The notes beneath the pieces are model-generated. The model saw only the letters and a list, made by a program, of their open reading frames with translations, searched no databases and was not told where the DNA came from. The position numbers were made by a program, and so were the translations under genes. A stretch of 64,000 nucleotides of DNA from Clostridium sp. 'deep sea' (GTDB lineage: Bacteria > Bacillota > UBA994 > PWPR01): positions 868,001 through 932,000 of the forward strand of contig NZ_CP063353.1 of assembly GCF_014931565.1 (NCBI RefSeq), given 5' to 3'. This document shows positions 16,216 through 25,634 of the stretch, one piece after another. Positions within the stretch are counted from its first letter, which is position 1, and each line of letters starts with the position of its first letter.

Positions 16216-16555
16216 CTTCTTCTACCTCTTTAAGCAATTTATTTATATGTGAGCCGTAGTTTAGTGAATCATCATGCTCAAAAATCAATTCGGGAGCCCT
16301 ACGTAAATTAGCCCTTTTACTCATCTCTTTTCTTAAATAACCACGAGCAGATTTTAAAGCCTTTAATGATTCTTCTACTTTGTCATTTGACCCAAAAACA
16401 CTAATAAACACTTTACACTGAGCTAAATCTTTTGTTAAGCGTACATCTGTTACTGATACAAATCCTAAACGAGGGTCTTTAACCTCATTTTGAATTAAAT
16501 GGCTTAATACAAGTTTAACACGTGCTTGTTGTTGATTTATACGATATCCAGACAC
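16205..16555 (-). CDS. rbfA: ribosome-binding factor A
   Basis: 116 residues, normal length, a single KH-like domain with RINQQQARVKLVLSHLI at the N-terminus, DVRLTKDLAQCKVFISVFG in the centre and RRAPELIFEHDDSLNYG near the end. It acts in maturation of the 30S subunit and in cold adaptation. It follows ylxP by about 15 bases in the nusA-infB unit. Confidence 0.95.
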   Translation of the reverse strand: MSGYRINQQQARVKLVLSHLIQNEVKDPRLGFVSVTDVRLTKDLAQCKVFISVFGSNDKVEESLKALKSARGYLRKEMSKRANLRRAPELIFEHDDSLNYGSHINKLLKEVEEDVK

Positions 16556-16570
16556 ATTTAATCCTCCTTA

Positions 16571-16840
16571 CTATTGTAAAATTATCTCCACAATAGATAA
16601 TCGAAAATCATTGTCAAATAGATTTATTATTTTATCTACTATATTTTGATTATAACTTTCACTATTGCTGACAACTGCAAAGGTAATCTCAGATAAATTC
16701 CAAGTATCTAACTCACCAGTTTCAGCAATAGATACGTTATATTTTTTGCTTTTTTCTATTAAGCTTTGAATTATTCTACGCTTAGCTTTAAGTGAAGAAC
16801 ATTCTCCTAAATAAAGCTTTAAGCTAACTGCTTTTATCAT
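16571..16840 (-). CDS. ylxP: YlxP-like protein (DUF503)
   Basis: 89 residues with the DUF503 pattern: LYLGECSSLKAKRRIIQSLIEK at the N-terminus and FAVVSNSESYNQNIVDKIINLFD later. The family is small, ferredoxin-like and almost always located between infB and rbfA, as here, so a role in ribosome assembly is suspected but not shown. It starts two bases after the infB stop. Confidence 0.9.
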   Translation of the reverse strand: MIKAVSLKLYLGECSSLKAKRRIIQSLIEKSKKYNVSIAETGELDTWNLSEITFAVVSNSESYNQNIVDKIINLFDNDFRLSIVEIILQ

Positions 16841-16842
16841 TA

Positions 16843-19185
16843 TTAAACAACTGGCATTTCTTTCATTTCATATACTTCAATAACGTCTTGTTCTTTAACG
16901 TCATTGTAATTCTCTAAGCCAATACCACATTCGTAACCTGTAGCTACTTCTTTGGCATCATCTTTAAAGCGCTTTAGAGATGAAATATTACCTTCATATA
17001 TTTTAACACCTTGTCTAAATAACTTTGCAATAGCGTTACGTTTTATTACACCATCTGTTACATAACAACCAGCTATTAAACCAATTTTAGGTACTTTAAA
17101 TGTTGCCCTCACAGTGGCACTACCTACTACTATTTCTTCGTATTCTGGCTCTAACATACCTTTACCTAATTGCTCTAGGTCTTCAAGTAGGTTGTAAATA
17201 ATAGAGTAGAATCTTATTTCAACTTGTTTTTCATCTGCAAATTTGCGCGCTTCAGTAGCCGCATTTACATTAAAGCCAAATATAAAGGCTTGTGATGCAG
17301 AAGCTAACATTATATCTGATTCATTAACTGCACCTACACCAGAGTGTATTACTTCAAACTTAAATCTAGTGTCTTTTTCATTTAATTTAATAATTGAAGA
17401 TTTAAGTGCTTCTACAGAACCTTGTACATCACCTTTTACAATTACATTTAAGGTATGTGTCTCGTTATCGTCTTTCATTTTTGCAAATAACTCTTCAAAT
17501 GACATACGTTTACTATTTTTTAGTTTTAGCTCTTCACGTCTAGCAGATTCTGACCTAACTTCAGCTATACTGTGGGCTTCTTTTTCTGTGTTAAAGCCTA
17601 CAAAGATATCACCTGGCTCTGGCAGTCCATCCAAACCAGAAACTAATATAGGAGATGATGGCCCAGCTTCTTCAATGCGTTTACCTTTGTCATTTAACAA
17701 GGTCTTTACCTTACCATAGAAATTACCTACAACAAAAGCATCACCTCTATGAAGTGTTCCTGCTTGAACAATAACTGTTGCAACTCTACCTTGCCCTTTT
17801 TCAATACGTGACTCAATTACTGTGCCTCTGGCTAGCCGATCTTCGTTTGCTTTAAACTCAGACATTTCAGCAACTAATAGTACAGACTCAAGTAGGTCTG
17901 GTATACCTTCTCCTGTTAAGGCAGAGATATTAACACATATTGTGTTTCCACCCCAATCCTCAGGTACTAATTCATACTTAGTTAGTTCTTGTTTTATTCT
18001 ATCTGGGTTAGCATCAACTTTATCACATTTATTAATAGCAACAATAATTGGCACTTTTGCTGCTTTAGAGTGATTTATAGCCTCTATTGTTTGTGGCATT
18101 ATTCCATCATCTGCTGCTACAACAAGTATAACAATATCAGTTACTTGAGCACCCCTAGCACGCATTGCTGTAAAAGCTGCATGACCAGGAGTATCTAAAA
18201 ATGTTATTTTTTTATTATTTATTTCTGTTTGATAAGCACCAATGTGCTGAGTAATTCCACCAGATTCAGTCTCTAAAACTCTTGAGTTTCTAACTCTATC
18301 GAGTAAAGAAGTTTTACCATGATCTACGTGACCCATTACTGTTACAATTGGTGGACGCTCTGTCATTGTTACAGGGTCATCCTCAATATCAATTGTAAAG
18401 TCAGTTTTATCTTGCTGTAAAACAATTTTAAATCCCATTTCTTCGCCAACTAATATAGCTATATCTGATTCAATGGTTTGATTAAGCGAAGCCATCATAC
18501 CTAATTGCATTAGATTAGATATTATTTGTGTAGGACTAACTTTAGTTAACTTTGCTAATTCTCCTACAGTAATTAATGGTGGAATTTCTATGCTTTTAGT
18601 GATAGTTTGTTGCTGCTCTCTTTTACCTTTTTTTTGTTTTTTACGAGATTTTTTCTTTCTTTTACCCGTAGAAACAAATTTTTCTTTGGCAATTTCCTCT
18701 TCCCATACTTCCTCAACGCTTTTACTGTGTTTAATGATTGTATAATCACTTTGTAAATCGTTTGGAATATCTTCGTAGATGACATCATCCTGCTTTAATC
18801 TTTTAATGCTTTTCTCTTTAATTTTCTTCTCTTCCTCTTCTGTTTTGTTTTGTTGTTTATTTTTATTTATTTTTTCCTGCTGTTGTTGTTTATTTTTATT
18901 TAATTCATTATTATTTTTATTGTTTTCAATCTTTGGGGTTTTATTATGTTTTTGCGGTGAATGATTATTTCCTTCATTAGTTTGTTTTGTATTTGCTGCT
19001 TTATTATCACTAACAGCAATGCTTTTACTACCTACTAACATTGCTCTGATTTGATTTGATACCTCAGGCTCTAAAGTGCTCATGTGACTACTCACTTCAA
19101 TACCAACTTGTTTTAAAGCCAAAACTAATTTTTTACTGGAAATATTAAGCTCCTTAGCAATCTCATACACTCTAACTTTTTCCAA
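16843..19185 (-). CDS. infB: translation initiation factor IF-2
   Basis: About 780 residues. It begins EKVRVYEIAKELN (IF2N domain), then a low-complexity Asn/Lys/Gln linker (about 65-200), a second IF2N part, the G domain with GHVDHGKTSLLD (G1), DTPGHAAF (G3) and NKCD (G4), and domains II-IV. It delivers initiator tRNA to the 30S subunit. The longest frame begins with a GTG that is part of the Shine-Dalgarno site itself (CGGAGGTG), so I place the start at the next in-frame TTG (19183-19185), eight bases from GGAGG. The gene overlaps the end of ylxQ. Confidence 0.96.
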   Translation of the reverse strand: MEKVRVYEIAKELNISSKKLVLALKQVGIEVSSHMSTLEPEVSNQIRAMLVGSKSIAVSDNKAANTKQTNEGNNHSPQKHNKTPKIENNKNNNELNKNKQQQQEKINKNKQQNKTEEEEKKIKEKSIKRLKQDDVIYEDIPNDLQSDYTIIKHSKSVEEVWEEEIAKEKFVSTGKRKKKSRKKQKKGKREQQQTITKSIEIPPLITVGELAKLTKVSPTQIISNLMQLGMMASLNQTIESDIAILVGEEMGFKIVLQQDKTDFTIDIEDDPVTMTERPPIVTVMGHVDHGKTSLLDRVRNSRVLETESGGITQHIGAYQTEINNKKITFLDTPGHAAFTAMRARGAQVTDIVILVVAADDGIMPQTIEAINHSKAAKVPIIVAINKCDKVDANPDRIKQELTKYELVPEDWGGNTICVNISALTGEGIPDLLESVLLVAEMSEFKANEDRLARGTVIESRIEKGQGRVATVIVQAGTLHRGDAFVVGNFYGKVKTLLNDKGKRIEEAGPSSPILVSGLDGLPEPGDIFVGFNTEKEAHSIAEVRSESARREELKLKNSKRMSFEELFAKMKDDNETHTLNVIVKGDVQGSVEALKSSIIKLNEKDTRFKFEVIHSGVGAVNESDIMLASASQAFIFGFNVNAATEARKFADEKQVEIRFYSIIYNLLEDLEQLGKGMLEPEYEEIVVGSATVRATFKVPKIGLIAGCYVTDGVIKRNAIAKLFRQGVKIYEGNISSLKRFKDDAKEVATGYECGIGLENYNDVKEQDVIEVYEMKEMPVV

Positions 19186-19513
19186 ACTTTTCACCTCCGA
19201 TTAATACTTCAAAACCAAACTTACTCTTTAAAACTTCACTAAAGTTCTTATCTATAATGGCTAGTATCACTGAATCTTTAATTCCCAATGCTCTACCATA
19301 CTGTTTGCTAACCCCATAACAAACTAACTCTTTATTATGTTCTTTACACCTTCTTAGCATTTTTTGCTTCATTTTATCTGAGGCATCTTCTGCTAAAATT
19401 ATGAGCTTTGCTTTATTAAAGTTATCTTTTACTGTGTCATATCCTGCAATTATTTTACCAGTTTTCTTTATAATACCTAAAAAGCTATAGTACTTATCCT
19501 TGATTCTGCTCAC
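19172..19513 (-). CDS. ylxQ: L7Ae-family RNA-binding protein YlxQ
   Basis: 113 residues with the L7Ae/L30e fold: FLGIIKKTGKIIAGYDTV, KLIILAEDASDKMKQK and the switch-like CYGVSKQYGRALG. Members bind kink-turn RNA and this one is probably a ribosome-associated protein. The start is GTG at 19513, overlapping the 3' end of ylxR by 20 bases. It sits between ylxR and infB as in B. subtilis. Confidence 0.92.
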   Translation of the reverse strand: MSRIKDKYYSFLGIIKKTGKIIAGYDTVKDNFNKAKLIILAEDASDKMKQKMLRRCKEHNKELVCYGVSKQYGRALGIKDSVILAIIDKNFSEVLKSKFGFEVLIGGEKFGKS

Positions 19514-19766
19514 CTAGCTTTTTTAGTTCTTCATATACATCTGCAGGTATATTAACTTCCAGCGCTCTACTAATTTGCTTCTTTTTTATAGCTTGATTTA
19601 TGCATTCACTATTTTTGCATAAGTACGAGCCTCTGCCATTTACTTTACCTGTTGTATCAACCTTTACATCTCCTTCAGGTGTTTTTACAACTCTTAATAA
19701 CTGTTTTTTTTCTTTCATTTCTCGGCATGCTATACACATACGTTTTGGTATTTTTCTTTTTTTCAA
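19494..19766 (-). CDS. ylxR: YlxR-family RNA-binding protein (DUF448)
   Basis: About 90 residues with the YlxR signature RKIPKRMCIACREMKEKKQLLRVV and NGRGSYLCKNSECI; the Cys pairs are in CIAC and LCKNSEC. The longer frame from 19814 would overlap nusA by 44 bases, so I use the in-frame TTG at 19766, which follows GGGGTGAT and sits just after the nusA stop. Probably an RNA-binding regulator linked to translation or RNase P; the exact role is not settled. Confidence 0.88.
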   Translation of the reverse strand: MKKRKIPKRMCIACREMKEKKQLLRVVKTPEGDVKVDTTGKVNGRGSYLCKNSECINQAIKKKQISRALEVNIPADVYEELKKLGEQNQG

Positions 19767-19770
19767 GCTA

Positions 19771-20832
19771 TCACCCCAAATCGTTCTCTGTTTCAAAGCC
19801 TGCTTGACTTGCACTCTTTATATCAATCTTCCAAGATGTTAATCTGGCTGCTAATCTAGCATTTTGGCCTTCTCTACCAATTGCTAATGATAATTGATGG
19901 TCTGGTACAACAGCCTTTACTTTATGCTCATCTTCACTTTCTACCCCAACATCTAATACCTTAGAAGGGCAAAGTGCATTTTTTACATAAACTCTTGGGT
20001 CATCACTCCACTCGACTATATCTATTTTTTCGCCATTAATTTCAGCTACTATTGACTGTACTCTGGTACCCTTTGGTCCTACACAAGCACCAACTGGATC
20101 AACATTTTTATCTGCTGCATGTACAGCAATTTTTGTTCTACTACCTGCTTCACGGGCTATTGATTTTATTTCTACTGTACCATTATATATTTCTGGAACT
20201 TCAAGCTCAAATAATCGCTTAATTAATCCAGGGTGAGTACGTGATACTACAATTTGTGGACCTTTACTTGTTTTACGAACCTCAGTCACATATACTTTTA
20301 TTCTCTCTCCAACCTGATAAGTCTCTCCAGCTACTTGCTCTGTAGGTGGAAGTATTGCCTCAGTATTATTTAGGTCAACATAAAAATTTTTACCATCACT
20401 TCTATGCAATAAAGCTGTAATTATGTCATCTGTTTTATCAATATATCTGTCATAAACTACATTTCGTTCGGCCTCTCTTATACGCTGTACTACCATTTGT
20501 TTAGCATTTTGAGCTGCTTTACGACCAAACTCTTTAGTTGTAATCTCAACCTCTACTATCTCACCAGTTTTTGCCTTACGATTAAATATAATGGCATCTT
20601 CTAGTAGTAGTTCAGTGCTCTTATGGTTCACTTCTTCCACTACCTCGTATAATCTATATACCTTTACATCACCAGTTAATCTGTTAATTACTACTTTAAT
20701 ATCTGCTGTACTGCCAAGCTGATTTTTATAGCTAGTTTTAAGAGCTGTTTCCACTGCATCATACAGTATTTCTTGATCAATTCCTTTTTCTAAACCCAGA
20801 TCTTTAATTGCTTTTATAAACTCCCTGTTCAA
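19771..20832 (-). CDS. nusA: transcription termination/antitermination factor NusA
   Basis: 353 residues, the short Gram-positive form: N-terminal RNA polymerase-binding domain (1-125), S1 domain (about 135-200), then two KH domains (about 205-345) with DPVGACVGPKGTRVQSI and SLAIGREGQNARLAARL. It lacks the acidic repeats of proteobacterial NusA, as expected. TTG start at 20832 with AGGAGG eight bases upstream. First of the run nusA-ylxR-ylxQ-infB after rimP. Confidence 0.97.
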   Translation of the reverse strand: MNREFIKAIKDLGLEKGIDQEILYDAVETALKTSYKNQLGSTADIKVVINRLTGDVKVYRLYEVVEEVNHKSTELLLEDAIIFNRKAKTGEIVEVEITTKEFGRKAAQNAKQMVVQRIREAERNVVYDRYIDKTDDIITALLHRSDGKNFYVDLNNTEAILPPTEQVAGETYQVGERIKVYVTEVRKTSKGPQIVVSRTHPGLIKRLFELEVPEIYNGTVEIKSIAREAGSRTKIAVHAADKNVDPVGACVGPKGTRVQSIVAEINGEKIDIVEWSDDPRVYVKNALCPSKVLDVGVESEDEHKVKAVVPDHQLSLAIGREGQNARLAARLTSWKIDIKSASQAGFETENDLG

Positions 20833-20844
20833 TTTATAATCCTC

Positions 20845-21309
20845 CTAAAAGCTAAAATGTAATCTTATTGTTGATATCATTTTTCTTTCAATCTTGTATG
20901 TTTGATCTTCGTTTTGTATCTCTACTTCTTTTTCGTCATATGATTTTAAAATTCCTACTAGAGTTTTTGGCCAATTATCTGTAGCTACAAATGTTTTAAC
21001 AAATACTTCTTTGCCGATGCTTTTAGATATTGCTAACTCTGATTTTAAACTAGCATCTAAACCAGGTGAACTAACCTCTAAAAAATAGCTATCTTCTATT
21101 GGGTCAACTTCGTCTAAATATTTGCTTAGTTCAACATGCACTTTATGACAGTCGTCAAGGCTTACACCATTATCACTAGTAAGCTTTACACTCAATATCA
21201 TACTTCCACCTTTAGTCTCAATGTTTACATCAAACAATTGTAAGCCATATTTTTGTGCTAAAATATCTGCTTCAGCAATTAATAAATCTTTGACTTCTTT
21301 CTTTTTCAC
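20845..21309 (-). CDS. rimP: ribosome maturation factor RimP
   Basis: 154 residues with the RimP pattern: [36 protein letters not shown] and [11 protein letters not shown]. It is needed for 30S assembly. The GTG start at 21309 is preceded by AAGGTGGG. First gene of the rimP-nusA-infB unit; 12 bases separate it from nusA. Confidence 0.95.
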   Translation of the reverse strand: MKKKEVKDLLIAEADILAQKYGLQLFDVNIETKGGSMILSVKLTSDNGVSLDDCHKVHVELSKYLDEVDPIEDSYFLEVSSPGLDASLKSELAISKSIGKEVFVKTFVATDNWPKTLVGILKSYDEKEVEIQNEDQTYKIERKMISTIRLHFSF

Positions 21310-21595
21310 AGTTAACCCACCTTAAAAAAATATGTATTTTGATTCATCAAGCTACAGTTTTTAATGTTTGTTTTTATATTTATATAATTGTAGTTCTTAC
21401 TCTAAATGCATAATAATAGTAAAAGAGTGGGCACCACCCACTCTTTCTAAGAACCTATAATCAACTAGCAATATATTATCAAATAATCACTTGCTATGCA
21501 AGTAGTATATTAATTGTGATAGTATATTAGCTTTGTTAAAAACTATGAAACTACAAATATCTTATTTTTATAATTATTTTGCTATTAGCAAAATA
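21310..21595. other. intergenic region before rimP, with the ispG terminator
   Basis: Contains the ispG terminator (21422-21446). An AT-rich stretch near 21360-21400 could hold the rimP promoter, but no box pair is clear enough to call. No gene seen. Confidence 0.45.
21422..21446 (-). terminator. intrinsic terminator after ispG
   Basis: AAAGAGTGGG and CCCACTCTTT form a 10-base-pair stem with a five-base loop followed on the minus strand by T residues. It closes the rpsB-to-ispG gene run and separates it from rimP. Confidence 0.85.
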
Positions 21596-22660
21596 TTACT
21601 TACATAAGTCTTCAATTTCTTGTAGTAAACATGTTACATAGTCTTGCTCTAAGATTGTTTTCACTACTTTACCATGTTTAAATAACGCAGCTTTTCCTTT
21701 TCCTAATGCCAAGCCTAAATCTACTTCCCTTGCCTCACCTGGGCCATTTACAACACAGCCCATGATAGCTATGGTTAGTGGTGTTGTAATATGTTTAGTT
21801 TTGGCTTTTACCTCATTTACTATACTTATTAAGTCAGATTGAGTTCTACCACAGGTGGGGCAAGAAATTATTTCGAGACCTGTTTTACGTAAACCGGTTG
21901 ACTTTAAGATATTTAAGGCAGTTCCTATTTCTACTACTGGATCGGCAGTTAGAGTTACCCTAAAGGTTGAGCCGATGCCATCACATAAAAGTGAGCCAAT
22001 TCCAATGGCAGACTTGATATTGCCGATATCTGGTGTGCCTGCTTCAGTTACACCCAAGTGCAAAGGGGTATCACTCTCTTTAGCAAAGATGCGATTTGCC
22101 TCGATATTACGTTTAACGTTAGAAGACTTTATAGCCATAACAAAGTTACTGAAACCATAGTCTAGCAATTTTTTATCGTACTCAAGAGCAGACTGGGCTA
22201 AGGCTTCACTTGTAGGAGAGCCGTATTTTTGCAATAGCTTTTTATCAAGCGAACCGCTATTAACACCAACTCTAATACAGGCATTGTGTTCTTTTGCTAC
22301 ATCAACAACCTTAAGCACCTTGCTCCAATCACCAATATTACCAGGGTTTATCCTTACTTTCTCCGCTCCTGCCTCAAATGCACTAACAGCTAAGCGATAA
22401 TCGAAATGGATATCTGCTATTAATGGCTTGGTAATTTGCTCTCTAATCTGTTTAAAAGCCTCAAGTGCTTTTTTATCGAGAATAGCTACCCTAACTAAAT
22501 CAGCTCCGGCTGTATAAAGCTGTTTAATTTGCTTTACAGTAGCCTCCACATCAGTTGTTTTTGTATTGGTCATAGATTGAATAGCTATGTTATTATTGCC
22601 ACCGATTTTTACTGAGCCTATGGTTACCTCTCTTGGCAGTTTATACATTTGTTTATACAT
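21596..22660 (-). CDS. ispG: 4-hydroxy-3-methylbut-2-en-1-yl diphosphate synthase
   Basis: 354 residues. TIM-barrel part (IAIQSMTNTKTTDVEAT, ADIHFDYRLA, RINPGN) plus a C-terminal domain with the 4Fe-4S cysteines in SCPTCGRTQ and GCVVNGPGEA. It makes HMBPP in the MEP route of isoprenoid synthesis. With dxr just upstream, two MEP steps lie together. In B. subtilis proS and polC occupy this interval. It follows rseP by about 15 bases. Confidence 0.97.
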   Translation of the reverse strand: MYKQMYKLPREVTIGSVKIGGNNNIAIQSMTNTKTTDVEATVKQIKQLYTAGADLVRVAILDKKALEAFKQIREQITKPLIADIHFDYRLAVSAFEAGAEKVRINPGNIGDWSKVLKVVDVAKEHNACIRVGVNSGSLDKKLLQKYGSPTSEALAQSALEYDKKLLDYGFSNFVMAIKSSNVKRNIEANRIFAKESDTPLHLGVTEAGTPDIGNIKSAIGIGSLLCDGIGSTFRVTLTADPVVEIGTALNILKSTGLRKTGLEIISCPTCGRTQSDLISIVNEVKAKTKHITTPLTIAIMGCVVNGPGEAREVDLGLALGKGKAALFKHGKVVKTILEQDYVTCLLQEIEDLCK

Positions 22661-22675
22661 TTTTTTCTCCTATAG

Positions 22676-23692
22676 CTAATTCCCTAACCTTAATATATCT
22701 TGGTATGTTACAAATACAGCAAAAATTATAAGCAATGCAAATCCAATAAAGAAAATAAGATTTTCCTTTTTAGGATCCATTGGCTTTCCTCTAATGGCTT
22801 CTATTACAATGAGCAGTATTCTACTGCCATCAAGAGGCGGTATTGGAAGTAGGTTAAAAATCCCTACATTAATACTCAACATAGCTGTAAACGACAAGGT
22901 ATTTACCAAACCAGTTTGTGAAACCTGCCCAACCATTTGAGCTATACCAAGTGGCCCAGCCCCTTGGGCACCAGCTTTTCCAGTAATTATTGCAAGCAAA
23001 GCTGTAAATATTAATTTAAATAGCAATATAGTTTGTTTAAAACCAGTAACTATAGCGTACATAAATGATGCCCTTTTAAATCTTGGAGCAATACCAATAT
23101 AGCCTTCTTCACTTAACTCATCTATTTTAGTTTTTAAGGTGTATTCAATTATTTCGGTTCCACGTTCAATCTTTATTACTAGGTTTTGATCGGGTCTTTG
23201 TTTAATTTCTTTGGTTAAATCTTCCCAGCTATTAATAGAAACACCTTCTATAGAAGTTAGCTTATCTCCAGCCTGCAATCCTACCTCTGCAGCAGGGGAG
23301 TCTGGCAGTACCTCTCCTATATATGCTGTGCCATCTGGAGTTCCTTGAGCAAAAACTACAATTGTATAAATTAAAACAGCTAGTACAAAATTCATAAAAG
23401 CTCCAGCTACAGAAATAATAATTCTTGCTAAGTAACTTTTTTTATTAAGACCTCTAGGATCATCATCTTCTTCTGGATCTTCACCAGCCATACGCACAAA
23501 TCCACCCATAGGTATAGCCCTTAATGTATACTCCGTTTCACCTTTTTTAAATGAAAAAAGCTTTGGACCCATACCCAGTGCAAATTCATACACATGTACA
23601 TCTGCCGCTTTAGCAGCCATAAAGTGTCCTAATTCGTGAAAAAGAATCATGACACCTAAAATTAATATAGTTATAATTACAGTAGTAACCAC
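22676..23692 (-). CDS. rseP: site-2 intramembrane metalloprotease (RseP/RasP)
   Basis: 338 residues. HELGH (His19, Glu20, His23) lies in the first membrane segment; one PDZ domain follows (about 115-190, IGEVLPDSPAAEVGLQAGDKL); then a membrane segment with NLLPIPPLDGSR (around 277), whose Asp completes the zinc site, and a last membrane segment. It cleaves anti-sigma factors and signal-peptide remnants inside the membrane. It lies between dxr and ispG. Confidence 0.95.
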   Translation of the reverse strand: MVTTVIITILILGVMILFHELGHFMAAKAADVHVYEFALGMGPKLFSFKKGETEYTLRAIPMGGFVRMAGEDPEEDDDPRGLNKKSYLARIIISVAGAFMNFVLAVLIYTIVVFAQGTPDGTAYIGEVLPDSPAAEVGLQAGDKLTSIEGVSINSWEDLTKEIKQRPDQNLVIKIERGTEIIEYTLKTKIDELSEEGYIGIAPRFKRASFMYAIVTGFKQTILLFKLIFTALLAIITGKAGAQGAGPLGIAQMVGQVSQTGLVNTLSFTAMLSINVGIFNLLPIPPLDGSRILLIVIEAIRGKPMDPKKENLIFFIGFALLIIFAVFVTYQDILRLGN

Positions 23693-23706
23693 TATAAACC
23701 TCCAAA

Positions 23707-24849
23707 CTACAGCGTAATACTAAGCGCTGTCTTTATTGCCATACTCTGAACATAAAGTACATCTTCTACACTATTAATTTTAGTATTATATTGTTTCGAC
23801 ATTACTATCGATATTAGTTCAGGTATTTGTAAAAATGTTATTTCTTTTGCTAAAAATTTATTTACTGCAACCTGATTGGCAGCATTTAACACAGCTGGCA
23901 TAGCTTCACCCATCTTTAAGGCTTGATACGCTAAACCCAAACACTTAAACAACTCTAAATCCGGCTCAAAAAATGTTAATTTTTGAATGTCTGCTAAGCT
24001 TAAACATGGCCTAGTGGTTTTTACCCGACTTTTATTAAATAAGGCATACTGAATAGGTTGCCCCATATCAGTAATACCCAACTGAGCAATAAGGGCACCA
24101 TCATCATACTCTACTAAAGAATGAATTATGCTTTGAGGATGCACTAAAACATCAATCTTATTAAGAGGCATATTAAATAATACTGAAGCCTCAATCACCT
24201 CTAAACCTTTATTCATTAAGGTAGCTGAATCAATAGATATTTTGTTTCCCATATTCCACGTAGGGTGTTTAAGGGCTTGTGCTGGTGTTATTTTTGAAAG
24301 CTGATTTTTACTAAAGTTAAAAAACGGCCCACCAGATGCTGTTAAAATTATTTTACTTACACTATTATACTTTTCTCCTTGTAAACACTGCCATATAGCT
24401 GAATGTTCACTATCTAGCGGCAGAATTTTACTGCCTGTTTTTTTTGCCAATTCCATTAGCAGTGGTCCAGCGCTTACAATAGATTCTTTATTTGCTAAAG
24501 CTAAATCTTTACCTAAACTTAAAACTTGATATGATGCTTCGAGTCCATTAATTCCACTAATAGCATTTACAAATATATCACAGTCACAACTACTTATAAA
24601 CTCTTTTATATGGCTATCGCCATATATCTTCTTACAGTTGTAGTTTAACTCTAGTTTTTCAGCAAATTCCTTTTTAGAAATTGCTACAATTACAGGCTTA
24701 AACTCGTTTGCCTGTTGGCTTAATAAGTTAAAGTTACTCCTAGCACTTATACCACAGAGTTCAAAATCATCTTGATACTCTTTTATTATCTTAACAGTTT
24801 GGGTTCCTACAGATCCCGTACTTCCTAATATTGCAATTCTCTTTTTCAT
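23707..24849 (-). CDS. dxr: 1-deoxy-D-xylulose 5-phosphate reductoisomerase
   Basis: About 380 residues. NADPH-binding GSTGSVGTQT at the N-terminus, ALANKESIVSAG, LPLDSEHSAIWQC (metal and substrate residues) and HPTWNMGNKISIDSATLMNKGLE. Second step of the MEP pathway. The longer frame starts at a GTG inside the Shine-Dalgarno GTGAGGA; the ATG at 24849 is correctly spaced, so I use it. It begins just after the cdsA stop. Confidence 0.97.
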   Translation of the reverse strand: MKKRIAILGSTGSVGTQTVKIIKEYQDDFELCGISARSNFNLLSQQANEFKPVIVAISKKEFAEKLELNYNCKKIYGDSHIKEFISSCDCDIFVNAISGINGLEASYQVLSLGKDLALANKESIVSAGPLLMELAKKTGSKILPLDSEHSAIWQCLQGEKYNSVSKIILTASGGPFFNFSKNQLSKITPAQALKHPTWNMGNKISIDSATLMNKGLEVIEASVLFNMPLNKIDVLVHPQSIIHSLVEYDDGALIAQLGITDMGQPIQYALFNKSRVKTTRPCLSLADIQKLTFFEPDLELFKCLGLAYQALKMGEAMPAVLNAANQVAVNKFLAKEITFLQIPELISIVMSKQYNTKINSVEDVLYVQSMAIKTALSITL

Positions 24850-24857
24850 GTTAATCC

Positions 24858-25634
24858 TCACTGAAGCTTTAATACAACAAATATTAAATAGGTTAATGGT
24901 AATATTGGTAAAACACTATCAAACCTATCTAAAAACCCTCCATGTCCAGGCAATATCTTACCTGAATCTTTAACACTGCAAAATCTTTTAATAGATGACT
25001 CAATCAGATCTCCGCATTGAGCTAAAAACACTGCAAACAAAGCGTATATTGCCATATTAACTAAGTTCCAATTATTGATAGAGGCAAATAATAATACAAC
25101 TAATACTGTTCCTACCGCACCACCCATTACCCCTTCAATTGATTTTTTAGGACTTAACTCTGGCCATGGCCGTCTACGCCCCCATTTTACTCCTGTAAAA
25201 TAGGCACAAGAATCATAGGCCCAAGCGGTTATAAAACTAATTATTAGTAGTGCCTGACTTATGTCTGCTAACATAAATAAGTACATACCTAAAAATATAA
25301 TATATAAAGAACCTATAATAGCTAAACTAATTTTACTTAAATTATGTTTTCTAACTACTATAATGTTTATTATCAGCATTATTATTATAAAAAAGGACGC
25401 AATAAGATTTGCATTACCCCAATTATAATAGTAATTGGCGTAAGAAGTTACTAAGTAAAGCAAAGATGGCAAGTATAATATTATGTCTAATTTACCTGCT
25501 ACCATTCTATTTAACTCAAAAAGCAAAATAGACAATACTAAAAACCAAGCTATGTCGAATATAATACCGCCTTTTAAAACTATATAAAGTAATATTGGAA
25601 CAGCAACAATAGCACTCATAATTCTTTTTTTCAT
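24858..25634 (-). CDS. cdsA: phosphatidate cytidylyltransferase
   Basis: 258 residues with about seven membrane segments and the C-terminal family signature SVKDSGKILPGHGGFLDRFDS. It makes CDP-diacylglycerol for phospholipid synthesis in the membrane. Its start overlaps the uppS stop by four bases (ATGA), so the two genes are translationally coupled. Confidence 0.96.
   Translation of the reverse strand: MKKRIMSAIVAVPILLYIVLKGGIIFDIAWFLVLSILLFELNRMVAGKLDIILYLPSLLYLVTSYANYYYNWGNANLIASFFIIIMLIINIIVVRKHNLSKISLAIIGSLYIIFLGMYLFMLADISQALLIISFITAWAYDSCAYFTGVKWGRRRPWPELSPKKSIEGVMGGAVGTVLVVLLFASINNWNLVNMAIYALFAVFLAQCGDLIESSIKRFCSVKDSGKILPGHGGFLDRFDSVLPILPLTYLIFVVLKLQ

Noticed and set aside
17243-17719. 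Long plus-strand open frame opposite infB
   Set aside because: A shadow of the infB coding strand with Ser/Leu-rich nonsense sequence and no ribosome site.
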